The notes below the pieces were generated by a model. The model was not told the DNA's origin, did not search any database, and worked only from the letters and a program-made list of their open reading frames with translations. The position numbers and the translations under genes are program-made. From NCBI GenBank assembly GCA_032207245.1, contig CM063508.1, forward strand, positions 114,649,802 through 114,713,801: 64,000 bases of DNA. The letters run 5' to 3'. This document shows, piece after piece, positions 1 through 13,377 of this stretch. Position 1 is the first letter of the stretch. Each line of letters opens with the position of its first letter. This stretch comes from Pardosa pseudoannulata. Taxonomy: Eukaryota; Arthropoda; Arachnida; Araneae; Lycosidae.

Positions 1-147
1 TTAGGAGTTACGGCAATTACGACTTTGGAACTATGTGATTTTTTGGCTGATTCCTATAACCTTACTCTAAAAATCCATGAAATGTTCATTATATAGGTTT
101 TCGAGAGTAGTAATAAAAGCAAAGAAACAATATGCATCTGAAATTAA

Positions 148-324
148 GGGGTACTACCATATTGCTGTGAAGATATGTCACCAGCGACTTCCGTGTTACA
201 ATGACGTCAGAAATCATCAGAGACAAGAATTTGGTACCATAAATTCTACTCTCTGGTGACTTCTAACATCATTATGTTCTGAAAATTGCCAGTGGCATAT
301 CTCGACCGCAATATGGTAGCACGC
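148..324. repeat. Palindromic MITE-like element, copy 1
   Basis: The left end reads CTACCATATTGCTGTG and the right end CGACCGCAATATGGTAGC, so the termini are inverted repeats continuing inward through the GTCACCAG/CTGGTGAC-type segments. The same element is at 52505-52671. No coding content. Confidence 0.6.
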
Positions 325-506
325 TAATAGCAAATTCGTGCTATTGCTGTTACCAACTCTTACACCAGTGCTCGGATGTTCTTCCATTTATTTATATAAA
401 TAATAATAGATATCAAGCTAGCTCTAACGATGTTATCTACTGGCTTGTTCAGTATTCTGCATTGAGCCTATTCCAATATTTTTAACACATATTTCTAATT
501 CGATTT

Positions 507-686
507 AGCCGGAAAATGGCCTAATGGTTAAGGCACTGATTTTCAGTACAAGAGTTCGTGAATTTGAATCCCACTGCACCATGGATGTTCATAGCCTTTC
601 TAAATTGGCTTTAAGCAGTAGGTCCTGGTCTCATTAGCCCTTTTGTTGCAAAAGGTAGACCTTAGTGCTCCAAACCAAACCAAACT
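507..686 (+). repeat. tRNA-derived SINE, copy 1
   Basis: A tRNA-like head (GGCCTAATGGTTAAGGC box A region, GTTCGTGAATTTGAATCCC box B region) is followed by the family body ATGGATGTTCATAGCC...AGCAGTAGGTCCTGGTCTC ATTAGCCC and the CCAAACCAAACC tail. Not a functional tRNA because the acceptor stem is not formed. No clear target duplication. Confidence 0.75.
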
Positions 687-2435
687 AATACGGTTTTTCA
701 CATATCAATATGTAGTCATAAATGGCATCAAAATAAATGTACTGCAAACTTCTCAACCTGCGCTTCATTTCTGTGCTTCTAACTTCAGTGGCGTAACTCC
801 GGCCTCTGCCGCCCGATGTAAAAACCAAATTTGGCGCACGAGGCACATGACAAATTTCCTCATATCTTATACAAAGTATGATATTATTATTACAAAGAAA
901 ACATTTTAGTAAACAAGAAACATATTAACATTTGTCACTTCGTTGAGTTTGAATATTCCCTTCTGTTGAAGATCCTGCCTTTGTTTGCTCAGCCATGTTG
1001 CCGTGAACTGTTTCACCTCCACGTTTGAATCCTCGTTGATCTCCTAAGTACACTTTCAAATAATAAAATAGATGAAAATCGTTTCGAGATAGGTCCGGGA
1101 GTAGGTTAGTCAGTTCGATGTCTCAGTAGTAGTTGGTGACCATTTCCCTACAGCTACAAATTTTCTAAATCCTTTTGTGGCTTGTTGACAATACAATCTT
1201 CTAGCAGTTGCCAGCGAATTTCAGCCGCAGTTTCATGTTCCACCCACATAAAACTAATTGCTGAGGGGATCCCTTCTAGAGATCATCTTTTAAAACGAGT
1301 CGCCGTTTTTGTTAACCTTACAACTAGAATTTTAAAGGACAAGTGGAGGAAACTCAGGTCAGTTTCTAACTGTATAATAGACCTGCATATATTAGAGTTA
1401 CCACACTCTGCTAATTTCTGCATAACAAGCAAAGCCCAGAAATATCGGTCATGCAACATAACTTTTTGATCTTTCTTCATATATATTCTTAATATTATTT
1501 TCAACAGTAGAAAATCTGCAGCACCAAAGAATATGCAGCATGTTGTTCACTATCCCATTTCCTCCCCTACATTACATTCTAGAGCACAGAATGTTAGAAC
1601 ACAACTACCACACAATGTTAGCCTCCAATACAAAAAAAATCTTTCATAGAGACAAAGGTGATTCCATATAGCTTATGGATTCAATGTATAACTAAGGTTC
1701 TATATAATGTATTCGTTTACATTTTTAAAAAAACTTTTGCAGCCTCCCTAGGTACATTGCATCTCATGGAAGAGTGTTTCCGGAACCCAGTTTTAAAACC
1801 ACTGCTCTAAGCTAATAAGTAACAAAATCACTTTCCAACGTTCATCATTTCTTTAAGCTTTGGATAAGTCGATAATGTAAAAAGTAACAGTAACTCAAAA
1901 GATAATAAACTCCTACAATGGAGGTTACTGTAAAAGAAAAAAAAAGGAATTAATGATATCACAAAGTTTCAATCTCTAAAATATAATCCTTATAAAACTT
2001 TGATATTCCTTCCTTTCTCACCCATGGGTGATTCGAAAAGTAAGAACTTAACATTCTTCTGTAGCCAGGGGCTCACGTTCCGCTTGCTTTCATCTGGAAC
2101 AGCGGAAGAGGAGTGATACAGGAAGAAAAAAAACTGTTTTACTCACAGAAAAAATATATTAAAGTTGTGATGAATATGTAGGAGAAAATCAATTATTTAC
2201 GGTTTGTTAAAGCAGCCTAATGATTTTTACTTTATACTTCTGTGATACGGATTAAAATTAAGAATTTCGGCCCTTTTTTCCTTGATATCGTAATTTTGTT
2301 ATAGAAAATTATTCATAATTATATGAGAAAATCTCTTTTATAAATTCTTTGAAATTAATATGGAGCTCAATTCATTTTTCTGGGTAACTCGGACACAAAA
2401 TTCATTAAACAAAATCCCATTTTAATTATGTCAGC
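687..2435. other. No gene or element recognised
   Basis: AT-rich sequence with short open frames on both strands (for example near 1182-1504) that show no familiar motif and have low-complexity boundaries. A hAT-like terminus CCACTG at about 1802-1807 lacks a convincing partner. Confidence 0.4.
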
Positions 2436-2640
2436 ATGATTGATACTACAATGTTTTTAAGGAGGTTCTTGAATGGGGAGAGGATTTACTCTCCTTGTTT
2501 CTGTTCCCTCTCTGCCAATCCTGCTCACCTTCTTACTTATTTTGGTGCCTCCTGGAGGTACCAGTGGGATGAGCAGGATCTGATCTTTAGGGATCTGGTG
2601 CGTCAAAGGACTTTTGAACCTAGTGTAGAGATAAGTAACA
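2436..2640 (+). pseudogene. Possible C-terminal relic of a LINE reverse transcriptase
   Basis: The frame RFLNGERIYSPCFCSLSANP then AHLLTYFGASWRYQW resembles the Cys/His zinc-knuckle tail (C-x-C...PAHLL...G) after the reverse transcriptase of arthropod LINEs. Only the tail is present, with no RT core upstream. Confidence 0.3.
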
Positions 2641-3189
2641 ACAATGAAAACATGTTTTTAAGGAGCCATAGTACCTTTCCAGACATTGAATCTTCAATAC
2701 ATCAACTTTTTATTCAATTTATCATAAAATAAAAAGTTTTGCTAGCTTTAGAATGAATATTTAGGTTTTTTAATAACGTTGTAACATTCAAAAATATATT
2801 ATTTTGTCCTTTCAAATACATTGTTTTAAAAATAACAATATACACCAAATAAAAAATTAAAATCCCTTACCCGCAAGATGATTTTTAAAATATGTGTATA
2901 GAAACTAAATTTTTACATTATATTAAAAATAACTACTTTTTATTTTGTAAACATAAAACTTTAAAGGTATCTTATATTATAAACTTAATATTTTTAAAAT
3001 CAGCTAAAAATTAAAAATTTAAGAAACAAAATATCCTGCTATGCTATAAAACAATTTAGGTCGCAGAATAAAAAATACAATTAGATTTTATTTGATATAA
3101 AAAAATTTTATCACTTATATATTTCAAAAGATATTTTACGGGTAAGTTGATTTATACTTTTTCGTGTGATGTATACATTTTGTGGGAGG

Positions 3190-4007
3190 TTTTTTATATT
3201 GCTTTTTAAAACAAAACAAAATGTTTTTATAAAGTTAGTAAATTCTTATTAATGGTGAAGGAAAAATTTATTCTAAACAGAGCAGATCTTTTTATTATAT
3301 GTTGAATTACATTTAGGTTGTTTAGATGAAAACTTATCAGTTTCAAAAGTGTTATTTCCCTTAAAATCAAATAGTGAAAGTAGTATGATTCTATCAGCAG
3401 ACATTAAATTTCTAAGATTTATATATAGATTTTATATATATATTATATATAATATATATATATATTATATATATATATATTATATATATTATATAGTATA
3501 TATTTATAAATATATATATTGTATAAAAATATATCTATATATATATATTTATATATATATATATATATACTATATTTATATATATTATATATTTAACATA
3601 TACATATATATAATGTAATATATTATTTATATATTTTATATATATTTATATATATATATGAAAACTTTGTTTGAAAGGTGTTATTCCCTTAATCATAATA
3701 TATATATAGTGGTATTATATCAGCAGGTATTTAACATTAAGAATTTCTAGAGATAATTAAGGATTCATGGTGACGCGGCTTGAGGCGTTAGCCACATAAA
3801 TACGGCTCACGCGCAGGGATATGAGCAGAGAGCAGTATGCACTGTCCACGGTCAGACCTGTAGCTCCGAAGCAGTTAAAACCTACCTTTGTGGGTGGCCC
3901 AAAACAAAACATTATAGAGAGTTTTGTTTGTAAGTTGAAAATGATGTCATGATCAAGTGTATTAGTTCTCTGATATATATTATATTAGATTCTATATATA
4001 TTATATA

Positions 4008-4041
<34 letters not shown>

Positions 4042-4117
4042 ATATATTTTTATATATGTATATATATTTAGGTTGATATATGATGAATTATTTCTGTTTG
4101 AAATTTATATATATTTT

Positions 4118-4183
<66 letters not shown>

Positions 4184-4800
4184 ATTGGTTTGTTAATGGT
4201 GACTGGGGCACCACAATGTTCTCCAAGTTCTCAAACGATACCTCTGTGGATGGCAAAACAAAACAAAACAAAATGTTTTGTTTTGTTTAAAAGTACCAAA
4301 ACAAAATGTTTTTTATAAAGTTAGATTCTTATTAATGGTGAAGGAAAATTTTATTCTAAACAGAGCAGATCTTTTTATTTTATGTTGAATCAATTTTAGG
4401 TTGTCATGATTAAAACTTCAGTTTGAAAGCTGTTATTTCCCTTAAAATCAAATAGTGAAAGTAGTTTGGTTATATCAGCAGGCCTTAAATTTCTAAGATA
4501 CGCTTATTATGCATACCATTGATTCGTAAATGGTGTCTGGGGAGCCACAATGTTCTCCAAATTCTCTAATGATACCTCTAATGATTTTTTATTTTATGTT
4601 GAATCACATTTAGTTATCTTGATGAAAACTTCAGTTTGAATGGTGTTATTTCCCTTAAAATCAAATAGTGAAAGTAGTATGATTCTATCAACAGGCCTTA
4701 AATTTCTAAGATACGCTTATTATACATACCATTGGTTTGTTAATGGTGACTGGGGCGCCACAGCGTCCTCCAAGTTCTCAAACGATACCTCTAGGGGTGA
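3190..4800. repeat. Complex direct-repeat block with interspersed (TA)n tracts
   Basis: A segment containing AGCAGATCTTTTTATT, GTTGAATCACATTTAGGTTG, TTATTTCCCTTAAAATCAAA and CAGGCCTTAAATTTCTAAG occurs at about 3280-3420, 4350-4500 and 4580-4720. CCATTGGTTTGTTAATGGTG with its downstream ATGTTCTCCAAGTTCTCAA recurs at about 4183, 4517 and 4730. (TA)n blocks fill 3420-3660 and 3970-4180. A unique GC-richer insert lies at about 3765-3905. Confidence 0.6.
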
Positions 4801-5253
4801 CAGGCCAGGCCTGGGGGTCTTCTGATTTTTCTCTGCTTCTAAACTAGGACATACTTGAACTAAGACGTTCTTTCACACTAGTGGTGTTAGTCAAACGAAA
4901 GACGCACACCCCTCACCTTAATTCGTGTGTATTCTGACCCACTTGTGTGGTTCGTCCAAGTGTCATTGGCAACAACAGCGACAACAATAACCATAAATTC
5001 TATAAGAAATTATTAATTCTCAGCATCTTTATTTCAGAGCAGTTAATAAAATATGTAAAATTTTGTTTTCTTCTAACAAGTTTTCGTCCTAAGTGAAAGT
5101 AGATAGCAACTGTATAAAGATTCCCGAAAACATTCCAAATTCTAAATGTATTTATAATTTTAAAATTCCAATCAAAATTACAATATTTTGATAAATGTAA
5201 GAAATGTTACCATCACCTGTCATCATAAAGAGACATTGTTAAAAGCTAAAAGG

Positions 5254-5395
5254 TTTTGGTTTGGTTTGGTTTGGAGTGCTACGGTCTACTGTTTTGCAAC
5301 ACGAGGGCTAATGAGACCGGGACCTACAGCTTAAAGCCGATTCCGAACGGCTACGAACATCCATGCCACAGTGGGACTCCAACCCACGAACTCTG
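5254..5395 (-). repeat. tRNA-derived SINE, copy 2, with 13-bp target-site duplication
   Basis: Reverse orientation: (GGTTT)n tail, GGAGTGCTACGGTCTACT, GGCTAATGAGACCGGGACCT and the box B region GTGGGACTCCAACCCACGAA. The tRNA head is truncated before box A. AAAAGCTAAAAGG flanks it at 5241-5253 and 5396-5408, a perfect duplication, so this is a relatively young insertion. Confidence 0.88.
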
Positions 5396-5502
5396 AAAAG
5401 CTAAAAGGTGCTCAACCAAATAATTTATAAATATTTCTGAATTCTCCATTTAAGGTTGTTTCACATCAAACATCATGGTTAAAAATTATTAATGACTCAT
5501 TT

Positions 5503-5890
5503 AACAGAAGTTACTGCCACATAGTCAACAAAGTCAAGACATGTTTATCAAGCAGGATAAATATTTATAATTAATCGATATAACAGAAGTTATTTCCACA
5601 TAGTCAACAAAGTCAAGACATGTTGAGCAAGCAGGATAAGTATTTATAATTAATCGATATAACAAAAGTTATTGCCACATAGTCAACAAAATCAAGACAT
5701 GTTGAGCAAGCAGGATAAGTATTTACAATTAATCGATATAGCAGAAGTTATTGCCAAATAGTCAACAAAGTCAAGACATGTTGAGCAAGCAGGATAAGTA
5801 TATATAATTATTCGATGTAACAGAAGTTATTTCCACATAGTCAACAAAGTTAAGGCATGTTGAGTAAGCAGGATAAATATTTATAATCGA
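5503..5890. repeat. Tandem array, five copies of a 79-bp unit
   Basis: AACAGAAGTTATTGCCACAT starts at 5503, 5582, 5661, 5740 and 5819, an almost constant 79-bp period. The unit continues AGTCAACAAAGTCAAGACAT then GTTGAGCAAGCAGGATAAGT. Copies differ by few substitutions. Confidence 0.9.
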
Positions 5891-6319
5891 AACTCAATTT
5901 TTCTTTAACCTGGATAATTTAATTTAATATAATAATTACATATGACCCGTATTTATAACACAGAACTACATTCGCGCATGCGTTGTGACACAAGCAATTG
6001 GAAATCGCGGACGGCTACTAATGATCGTTACAAGCATTGTAATTCTTCTTCTTCCCTATTGTGCGACAGCCACGGGTGAGCCTTAGTCAAATCAGGGAAA
6101 GCGCATTCGAAAGTTAAAACCCGAATGACTTAGAGCTGTGAACTATAAATCACATCTGCTATAAAGAATAAAATAGACTTGGTCTCTCAGACGAACTAAT
6201 GTTTAACGCTTTTTGCAGCTATCTATTTAACAGAAAATTTAACCTGTAGCATAACAAACAATTACTTTAAATAATACATACTAACATATACTACAAATAT
6301 ATAATCTACAAAGAATTTT

Positions 6320-6555
6320 TAGTTGTAAAAAAACAAAATCAAAGCACAACTTAAAAGGGGATTGAAGAATCTGGATCTGAGAAGGAACCTGTAAGGTTGT
6401 TTTTCTAACAAGGTATAAAGAACTTTTTAAAAATTCATATCTGAAATCTAAAAATTAGTAGTAAAAAAACAAAATCAAAGCACGACTTAAAAGGGGATTG
6501 AAGAATCTGGATCTGAGAAGGAACCTGTAAAGTTGTTTTTCTAACAAGGTACCTC
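6320..6555. repeat. Two-copy direct repeat, 136-bp spacing
   Basis: ACTTAAAAGGGGATTGAAGA then ATCTGGATCTGAGAAGGAAC occurs at about 6350 and again at about 6486, with near identity through TTTTTCTAACAAGGTA. Confidence 0.85.
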
Positions 6556-6589
6556 GTTCTTTAGATTGTGTTTATATTAATATCTCCCT

Positions 6590-7040
6590 CCTTCCTGTGT
6601 CTATATTCTTTGCCTTGTTCTCCCTCTAAATTCCGTCTTCCGTTCTGTTCTTAAATAGGATTTTCCAATTTATCTCCTTAATAGCTTTCAAGTAGTTTTC
6701 CAGGCGGTCAATCCTTCTAAATCTTGGTACCCCCAAAATTTTTGGCTAAAGAGATCTGTTTGGTGCCTCGTTTGTTGTTCAATTTTATCAGACATTATGC
6801 CCATTTGAACTTTGTATTGTACTGAATTTAATCATATATAACTCTTCATTAAATTTAAAAATTTCTAAATTGGTCCTTCTTCTCCAAAAGTTACTACAAT
6901 TAATTCATCTAAAAATATTTTTTAAGATTTTTCTTTCAAATATAGCAAGAGTCTCATTATTCATTGCTTATGCTTCAGAAGAATATGTGAGAACGACCCT
7001 GATTAAAGGTTTGTAATTTAGTCTTCCTACTGATGAAAGT
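6590..7040 (-). pseudogene. Decayed LINE reverse transcriptase, C-terminal part
   Basis: On the minus strand the frames spell TYSSEA-stop-AMNNETLAIFERKILKNIF and, farther on, RFRRIDRLENYLKAIKEINW, which match the conserved region (YGSEtW..., FERKILR.I, GRP..RW.D.v..DL...) after the RT core of RTE-like or endonuclease-RT LINEs. Several in-frame stops and at least one frame change mark it as dead. The clade is a guess. Confidence 0.6.
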
Positions 7041-7228
7041 AGATCTGTTAGCAAATGTGACTCTTTAGTGAACTTAAGGCGTTATACAATTTTGTGTTTT
7101 CGATTCAGTGCTTAAATATTTAAGGCTATTAAGATTTTAAAACTTGTATTATCCTATATCAAAACATCTTTTAATATAACTGGTAATGGCATATAGAGTG
7201 TATAAATATCGTCGATGTGTCACATACC

Positions 7229-7564
<336 letters not shown>

Positions 7565-7571
<7 letters not shown>

Positions 7572-8755
7572 CACATTAATAGCTCTATTGATAGTATAAC
7601 TAACCATTTTTTAATTTTTTCATTTAAATTCTTCTAATGCTCTTAACATTTGATAACTTAATTAGACTAACTATTTAATTATATCTGTCTAATCCTTTTC
7701 TATCTGTCTGTCATTAGTTAATGCAGGAAAGTTCTGGCGAAACTTTCCTGGTGATGCACTAAAACGCCCAAACCCTTGGGCATATTGTGGTTTTCTTCAA
7801 GTGCACAAAGTATACATCCTTTAACTCATTAATGCAGACAATATATTTCTGCAAAATATATATATTAAGGACTATATGGAAGAAGTCTTGTTGTGGTGGT
7901 CTTCATTGAGTAAAGTTGTTATGATCTGTGTAAGTCGTCTGCAAAGAGTAAAATAAATATGAACTTTAAATAACTTCAGATATTACAGCCCGTCTTCGTT
8001 AGGGATCAGCTGTCATTTTAAATCTCGTAGGATGCCATTTATGTAAAAGGAAAATTTTGAGAAATTTACTTCGTATGCAAACAAAACTTTATAACAGATA
8101 AAGCTATTTGTCATGATCTTAGTCGATCTACCTGATGAAAAAGCAAATGTATTTTAATATCTCAGCTAGTCTGTAGACCAAATTAATTACGATCTAGTCC
8201 AAAAACTTGTCCAATTGTACAAAATTTATGTACAATTTAAGACACACAAGATAAAAGTAAAGAATATTTTACAGAAACTTATATCGTGGTTCCAACTTCA
8301 AGAACCTCTGAGGATTTTCGCCGTTTAGGTAACACTTAAATAAAACTAAATATCGGCTATAAACTAGGCAACGAGTAACTGCATCTGGACTGCTAAACTA
8401 AAAATAAAAAGGTTAAATTAAATTAGATTAAAAACTTTCACCGAATTCCCAGATAATAATTTCCGGACAACCTAATCTTCCAACAATTTGATAATTCCCC
8501 TTAAGCCCATCTTGATGCTATTCAGGGCTCTGCTGGCATCTAAAAACTTCCAGAACCCATTGCACCATTTCTTGGGTTTACCCAGCTCCCTGGGTTTCTG
8601 TTGTACAACAATGCACTTACCCTTAGGAATTGGCCAGTAGCCCTTTGTCTCGTGTTTTTAGGACAGAAAGCTTGTCCTTATCTGTCTTATCCCATTTGAG
8701 GACTACAACTCTAAGGCACTCAAGTTTTTTTTTTTTTTAGCCTCATCGGTTAAGT
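7565..8755. other. No gene recognised; one short hairpin
   Basis: Mostly AT-rich unique sequence. CAGGAAAGTT and AACTTTCCTG form an inverted repeat around a 7-nt loop at about 7725-7751. No coding frame with recognisable content. Confidence 0.4.
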
Positions 8756-9310
8756 TTTTTTTTTTCGGCTCCTGGAACAATGCGAAGTTCCAGCGATCCC
8801 TTTTTCGGGCACGTCTAGTCACGGATGTTCCGCAGGGTGGGCCAAAGTTCCGTCGCAATGAATTTTGAGTGATGGTCCCGAGGCCCAGGGTTACGATTGT
8901 GGCCTCTCTAAATTTCCTGTTTCACTCTTTCGGCTCCCATCGGCTTCCCGTCCTGTTTGGTACAACAAGCTAAATTCCTTCTCTGCATTCGGCCCGCTTG
9001 GTTCGCTCCATCCTCATTAATTCCGGCTTCAGGAGGCCCGCTAATCATCCAGTAAGTATTCCAAATTCCCTCCTTTTTGCAGTGCCTGTCTTCTGCGTTC
9101 GCTCGTGGATTGCACCTGCGGCGCGACGAGCGCGGGCCGGATACTTCGACGGGCCTAGTGCAAGGTGGGCGTCAATACTCGCGATCCCAATACTGCCGCC
9201 GGGATCAGCCTGGAGGGCCTCACGGCCATCTGGGCCCAGTTTGGCGCTTGATTGTCTTGATTATCCTTATCTGTCAGAGATGTAGCGCACCCCAAGAGTG
9301 TTACAGTATG
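8756..9310. other. GC-rich block of unknown origin
   Basis: Base composition shifts sharply from the AT-rich surroundings, starting after two T runs (8728-8740 and 8754-8764). It holds a short inverted repeat CTGGAACAATGCGAAGTTCC. A frame at 8998-9285 and an overlapping one at 9077-9451 are open but resemble nothing I recognise. A transposable-element 5' region is possible. Confidence 0.4.
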
Positions 9311-11134
9311 TGCAAGGCTCAAAAAATCATTAACTGTAGAAAAAAATTATTAAATTTTATACAAGAGCTCAGAAATTTACAAAAAAAAGGAGGGCCTAGG
9401 GTTGCCATCTGCCTTCACTCAAATGGAAAACTCATCCAAGAAAACCTATAATTTCCTCAAATTATTTTAGCTGTCCTTAAAAAAGTTTGATAGGCTTTAA
9501 TGAGTTAAAATCCATATATAAATTACATGCAAAACAGATTGAGCATTTTAAAAATGTGAACCCTAAATCCCTAAATTTTTATTATTCAAAATTTAAAATT
9601 GCCATATATCCTTATTATTCAAAATTTAAAAACATGTTTGATATACTTGAAAATATTTGATTTATATTGTATTATACATACGTTCTTATGTTAATTAACG
9701 AAATTCACTGATGCTATCAAGAAGAGTTTGCAAGATATCATGAGCATAAAATATGAAATAAAATGAAATTTAAAGAAAAAATCAGAATAAATTTATGACG
9801 AATTTAAAGTTTAAATTAGGTAATAACATGACAGGTTATGCAAATAATTAAATTCAGTATAACTTATAACACTATCGGAATAAAATGTGGGCATAAATGA
9901 TTGCATTTTTACTAATTAAAAAATAATTGAAAATTCAGAAGACTTGATAGTCCTGAGCAGTTGGTCCCAGTCTAATTAAACCCCGTCTAGCAAAACACTA
10001 AATGTAGCGATCTTAAAGAAACCAATCTAAATGAATATCTAAGTATAAGAGTTCTTTCGACCAGCGAAAAATATAAAACCATTTCAAAAAATATTCGAAA
10101 CTAAACCAGAAAGAGTATTGATTAAGCCTTTTAAAAGTTAGTTAATCCAACATTAGAGTACCTTTTTTGTTAATCAAACATTACTTGTTTTACCATTAAA
10201 CTGAACTTTATATCTGTTCTAAAAGTAAAGAAATAAAACAGTATAATGAACATACTAAACAAATTCTGCCTGAATGTAGGACATGTCTTTTAAGCAGCAA
10301 AATAAACATAATCAAGGAAATAAAACTATAACAGCTGTAGTAAATTTGTCTGTGCTGTCGATAATTTATTTACACATAAATATCCATTATAATTTTGGTT
10401 TTAAGGAAGTTCTGGTGATTTGCTTTCCGATAAAACAAATTTAAAATATTCTGTTCTTGGACATTAAATAGGATTAGACTCTCGCACCTTAAAAATACGT
10501 TATTTGAAATAAGTGTTAAATGACAGGTATTTGGGACAGCCGTAGCTTAGTGGTAACTTGCACAGCTGTTTAGCATAATTTTTATTTGTATGGTAACTAT
10601 TTATTTTCTCTCAACCAACTAAAAGGTTGCACGCAATTCAAGGTATATTTCATGTGTTTCACACAAGTAAGCGCTTTATCTCTGTAAAGCAATCATCAGC
10701 TCAAACATATGCAATATCGGTTAAATCCCTGTGGTGTCTCTTAACAAATTATCCCCAACGTTTTCTTAACCTCGGGATAAAAACATAGACTAAATCTCTA
10801 CTCATCACAGACAGGAAAAAAAACTTTTAAGCTGAAAAGTGTATGAGATGTTTCCATATTTCTGTCTACCAGGTAAACAACACTATCTCGAAATTATATT
10901 TTAAGTAGAGATTGGAAAAAAGTTAGTTTGGTCGTAAACATTACCAGCGGCAATATACTATGTAAAGTAGAATGTAAATAATAGGTGTTTTAGAATGACT
11001 TTTTGTTAAAGTACTTACGCTTCTAAATGTATACTAATGTTAAACTTTTTTTTAACTCATTCTAAAAAAGCAACAGACAAGGGTTTTCAAAATGGTGTAC
11101 CATATTACCAATAAATTAAATAAGAAATACGTCA
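9311..11134. other. No gene recognised; short tRNA-like fragment
   Basis: AT-rich and without supported exons. GCCGTAGCTTAGTGGTAACT at about 10540-10560 resembles a tRNA 5' half with box A but has no box B, so it is at best a relic. Confidence 0.35.
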
Positions 11135-11138
11135 TTAA

Positions 11139-11468
11139 CACATTGTATGCGGGACACGTACTAGTACGTTTTCTAACGATTGATACTTGAGCGCGGGTCA
11201 CATACTAGTACGGGTTACTGTAACAACATGGTTTGTTTGTGGGTACAAAAATAGCGGTATATACAGGAAAACGAAGCCGAATGTTCTTGTCTACTGCATA
11301 GATTCTGAAAGAATTTAGACAAATAAAAACTAGTTTTTACATCAGTCGATTCGGAACCACAGAACGGAAAGTTTGATTTAAAAAATCAATTTATATTTAA
11401 AATTAATATTTTATTTATCCTTGCGAAAATGATATTATATATATATCTATATTATATATATATAATAT

Positions 11469-11540
<72 letters not shown>

Positions 11541-11717
11541 TGTCTATTTATATATTTGTTTATATATTTCAATATAAAATACGAAAAGTTGGTTAAAAAA
11601 TTAATTAACTTTTGATCTATTGAGATTTTTTATCTATTTAACTTAATAACTAAATTTACGGGCAAAACGTCTGCTCTCGGTACAATTCCGCTGCGAAGTG
11701 TACCCGCACACAATGTG
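11139..11717. mobile_element. piggyBac-like MITE flanked by TTAA
   Basis: TTAA at 11135-11138 and 11718-11721 flank inverted termini CACATTGTATGCGGGAC and GTACCCGCACACAATGTG. The interior holds palindromic CGTACTAGTACG motifs and a (TA)n tract at about 11438-11535. No transposase. Confidence 0.75.
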
Positions 11718-11721
11718 TTAA

Positions 11722-12415
11722 AATACAAGGATATATATGGAATATATATGGAACATCTTCAAGGCAGTAGCTGGATAGCTAAAGGGTTGATTATTAAATA
11801 ACTCTCCATTTCACTGTTGAGTCTCCTTCATAGCACTGCAGAACTCATTGCAACTTCAAAATGCCTGTTTTCAACGAACCGTAGCGGATCGACTACTGTC
11901 CGTGCTTTTCGTTGCAAGCGATAACGTGGTTTGATAACGGACTCAAAAAGAGTGAAATTTATGGGATGAACCATATGACAATTTTGGGATTTCCTTCAAA
12001 ACAATTCAAATACTCAAATGCAAGAGTTCTCCCACACATATCAAGCCCAAAATATCTCCTCCTATAAACTTTTATTATATGGATCTACTTCCTATAATTC
12101 ATCCCCATTTCCCCTTTTCTGCCTTTTTCTTTCAGTAATAGGGAATAAGAGTCCTAACCCTACAGCAGAAAAAAAATAAAAGAGGAAATAACGGAAGACT
12201 CATGGATGAAAACATAAAATCTATTAAATATAATAATAATAATAATAATAATATTTTGTCACGAAGTTTTTCATTTTTCATAAATGGCATCTTATCATGT
12301 TTAAACTGACAGCAGATTACTAATGGGGACAAGCTATAATATTCAAAATTAATGAGATTCCATACTTATTTTACTGTTTACAATCTATGATAACTTAATT
12401 GTAAGATATTTATTA
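11722..12415. other. No gene recognised
   Basis: AT-rich unique sequence; a short (ATA)n run lies at 12229-12252. Confidence 0.4.
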
Positions 12416-12672
<257 letters not shown>

Positions 12673-13377
12673 TATGGCAGAAATGCATCGATCACTAATG
12701 GGATTAGAAGAAGTTGAAAACAAGCAGATGTTTATACACACAAACGGGTATTACACGTGCCTATGCTCAGCTGTTTGCTTTCAATTCCTCCTTAATTTTC
12801 TTTATTCTTAATCGCGTCGGATTTTCATATTTTTTGTACATTTTGTTTTGATGCAGTTATTTTTTGTTTTTATAAATCCAAGAGAAACACTACTGTGCTC
12901 AGTATGATTGCATCAGTTCAAAGAGAGCTCGTTCCTGTGACTATATTTTAACTTTTTTTTAACAAAGTTCTTAAAAATTATGTGGTTCGAATTTATTAAT
13001 ATTTCCTCATATTTCTTAATGAGAGTGATTTTTTTCCTTTAATTCATGACTACTTTTTCCGCGATTTAAAATCCGATGAAGGAAGCGACAAAGGGGATTA
13101 TATGAATTTATAAGGAAACCTTCGGTCTAAAGCAGGTTTCATTTATATTACACTCAGACTTACTTGGGTCTTACTTCTTGTTTGCAAAAGGTTGTGGGAT
13201 AACCATCCAAATACTGTAAAAGGAGTTACTTGAAAAGTAAGTACTATATTGTTCAATTTAAAATGTTTGCTCACTTAGATTTTCTGTAGCCTTTGAAGAT
13301 TTTGAATTAAAATTTGAAATTAATTAACTACTTAATTGATTTGAATGAACGATATAATTTTTCAAGATTATTTCCTA

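Noticed and set aside
788..1807. Possible hAT element from CAGTGGCGTAAC to AACCACTG
   Set aside because: The two ends are not inverted copies beyond six bases and no 8-bp duplication flanks them.
5503..5890. CRISPR-like array
   Set aside because: The 79-bp units are contiguous and homogeneous with no variable spacers, in a eukaryotic context; it is an ordinary tandem repeat.
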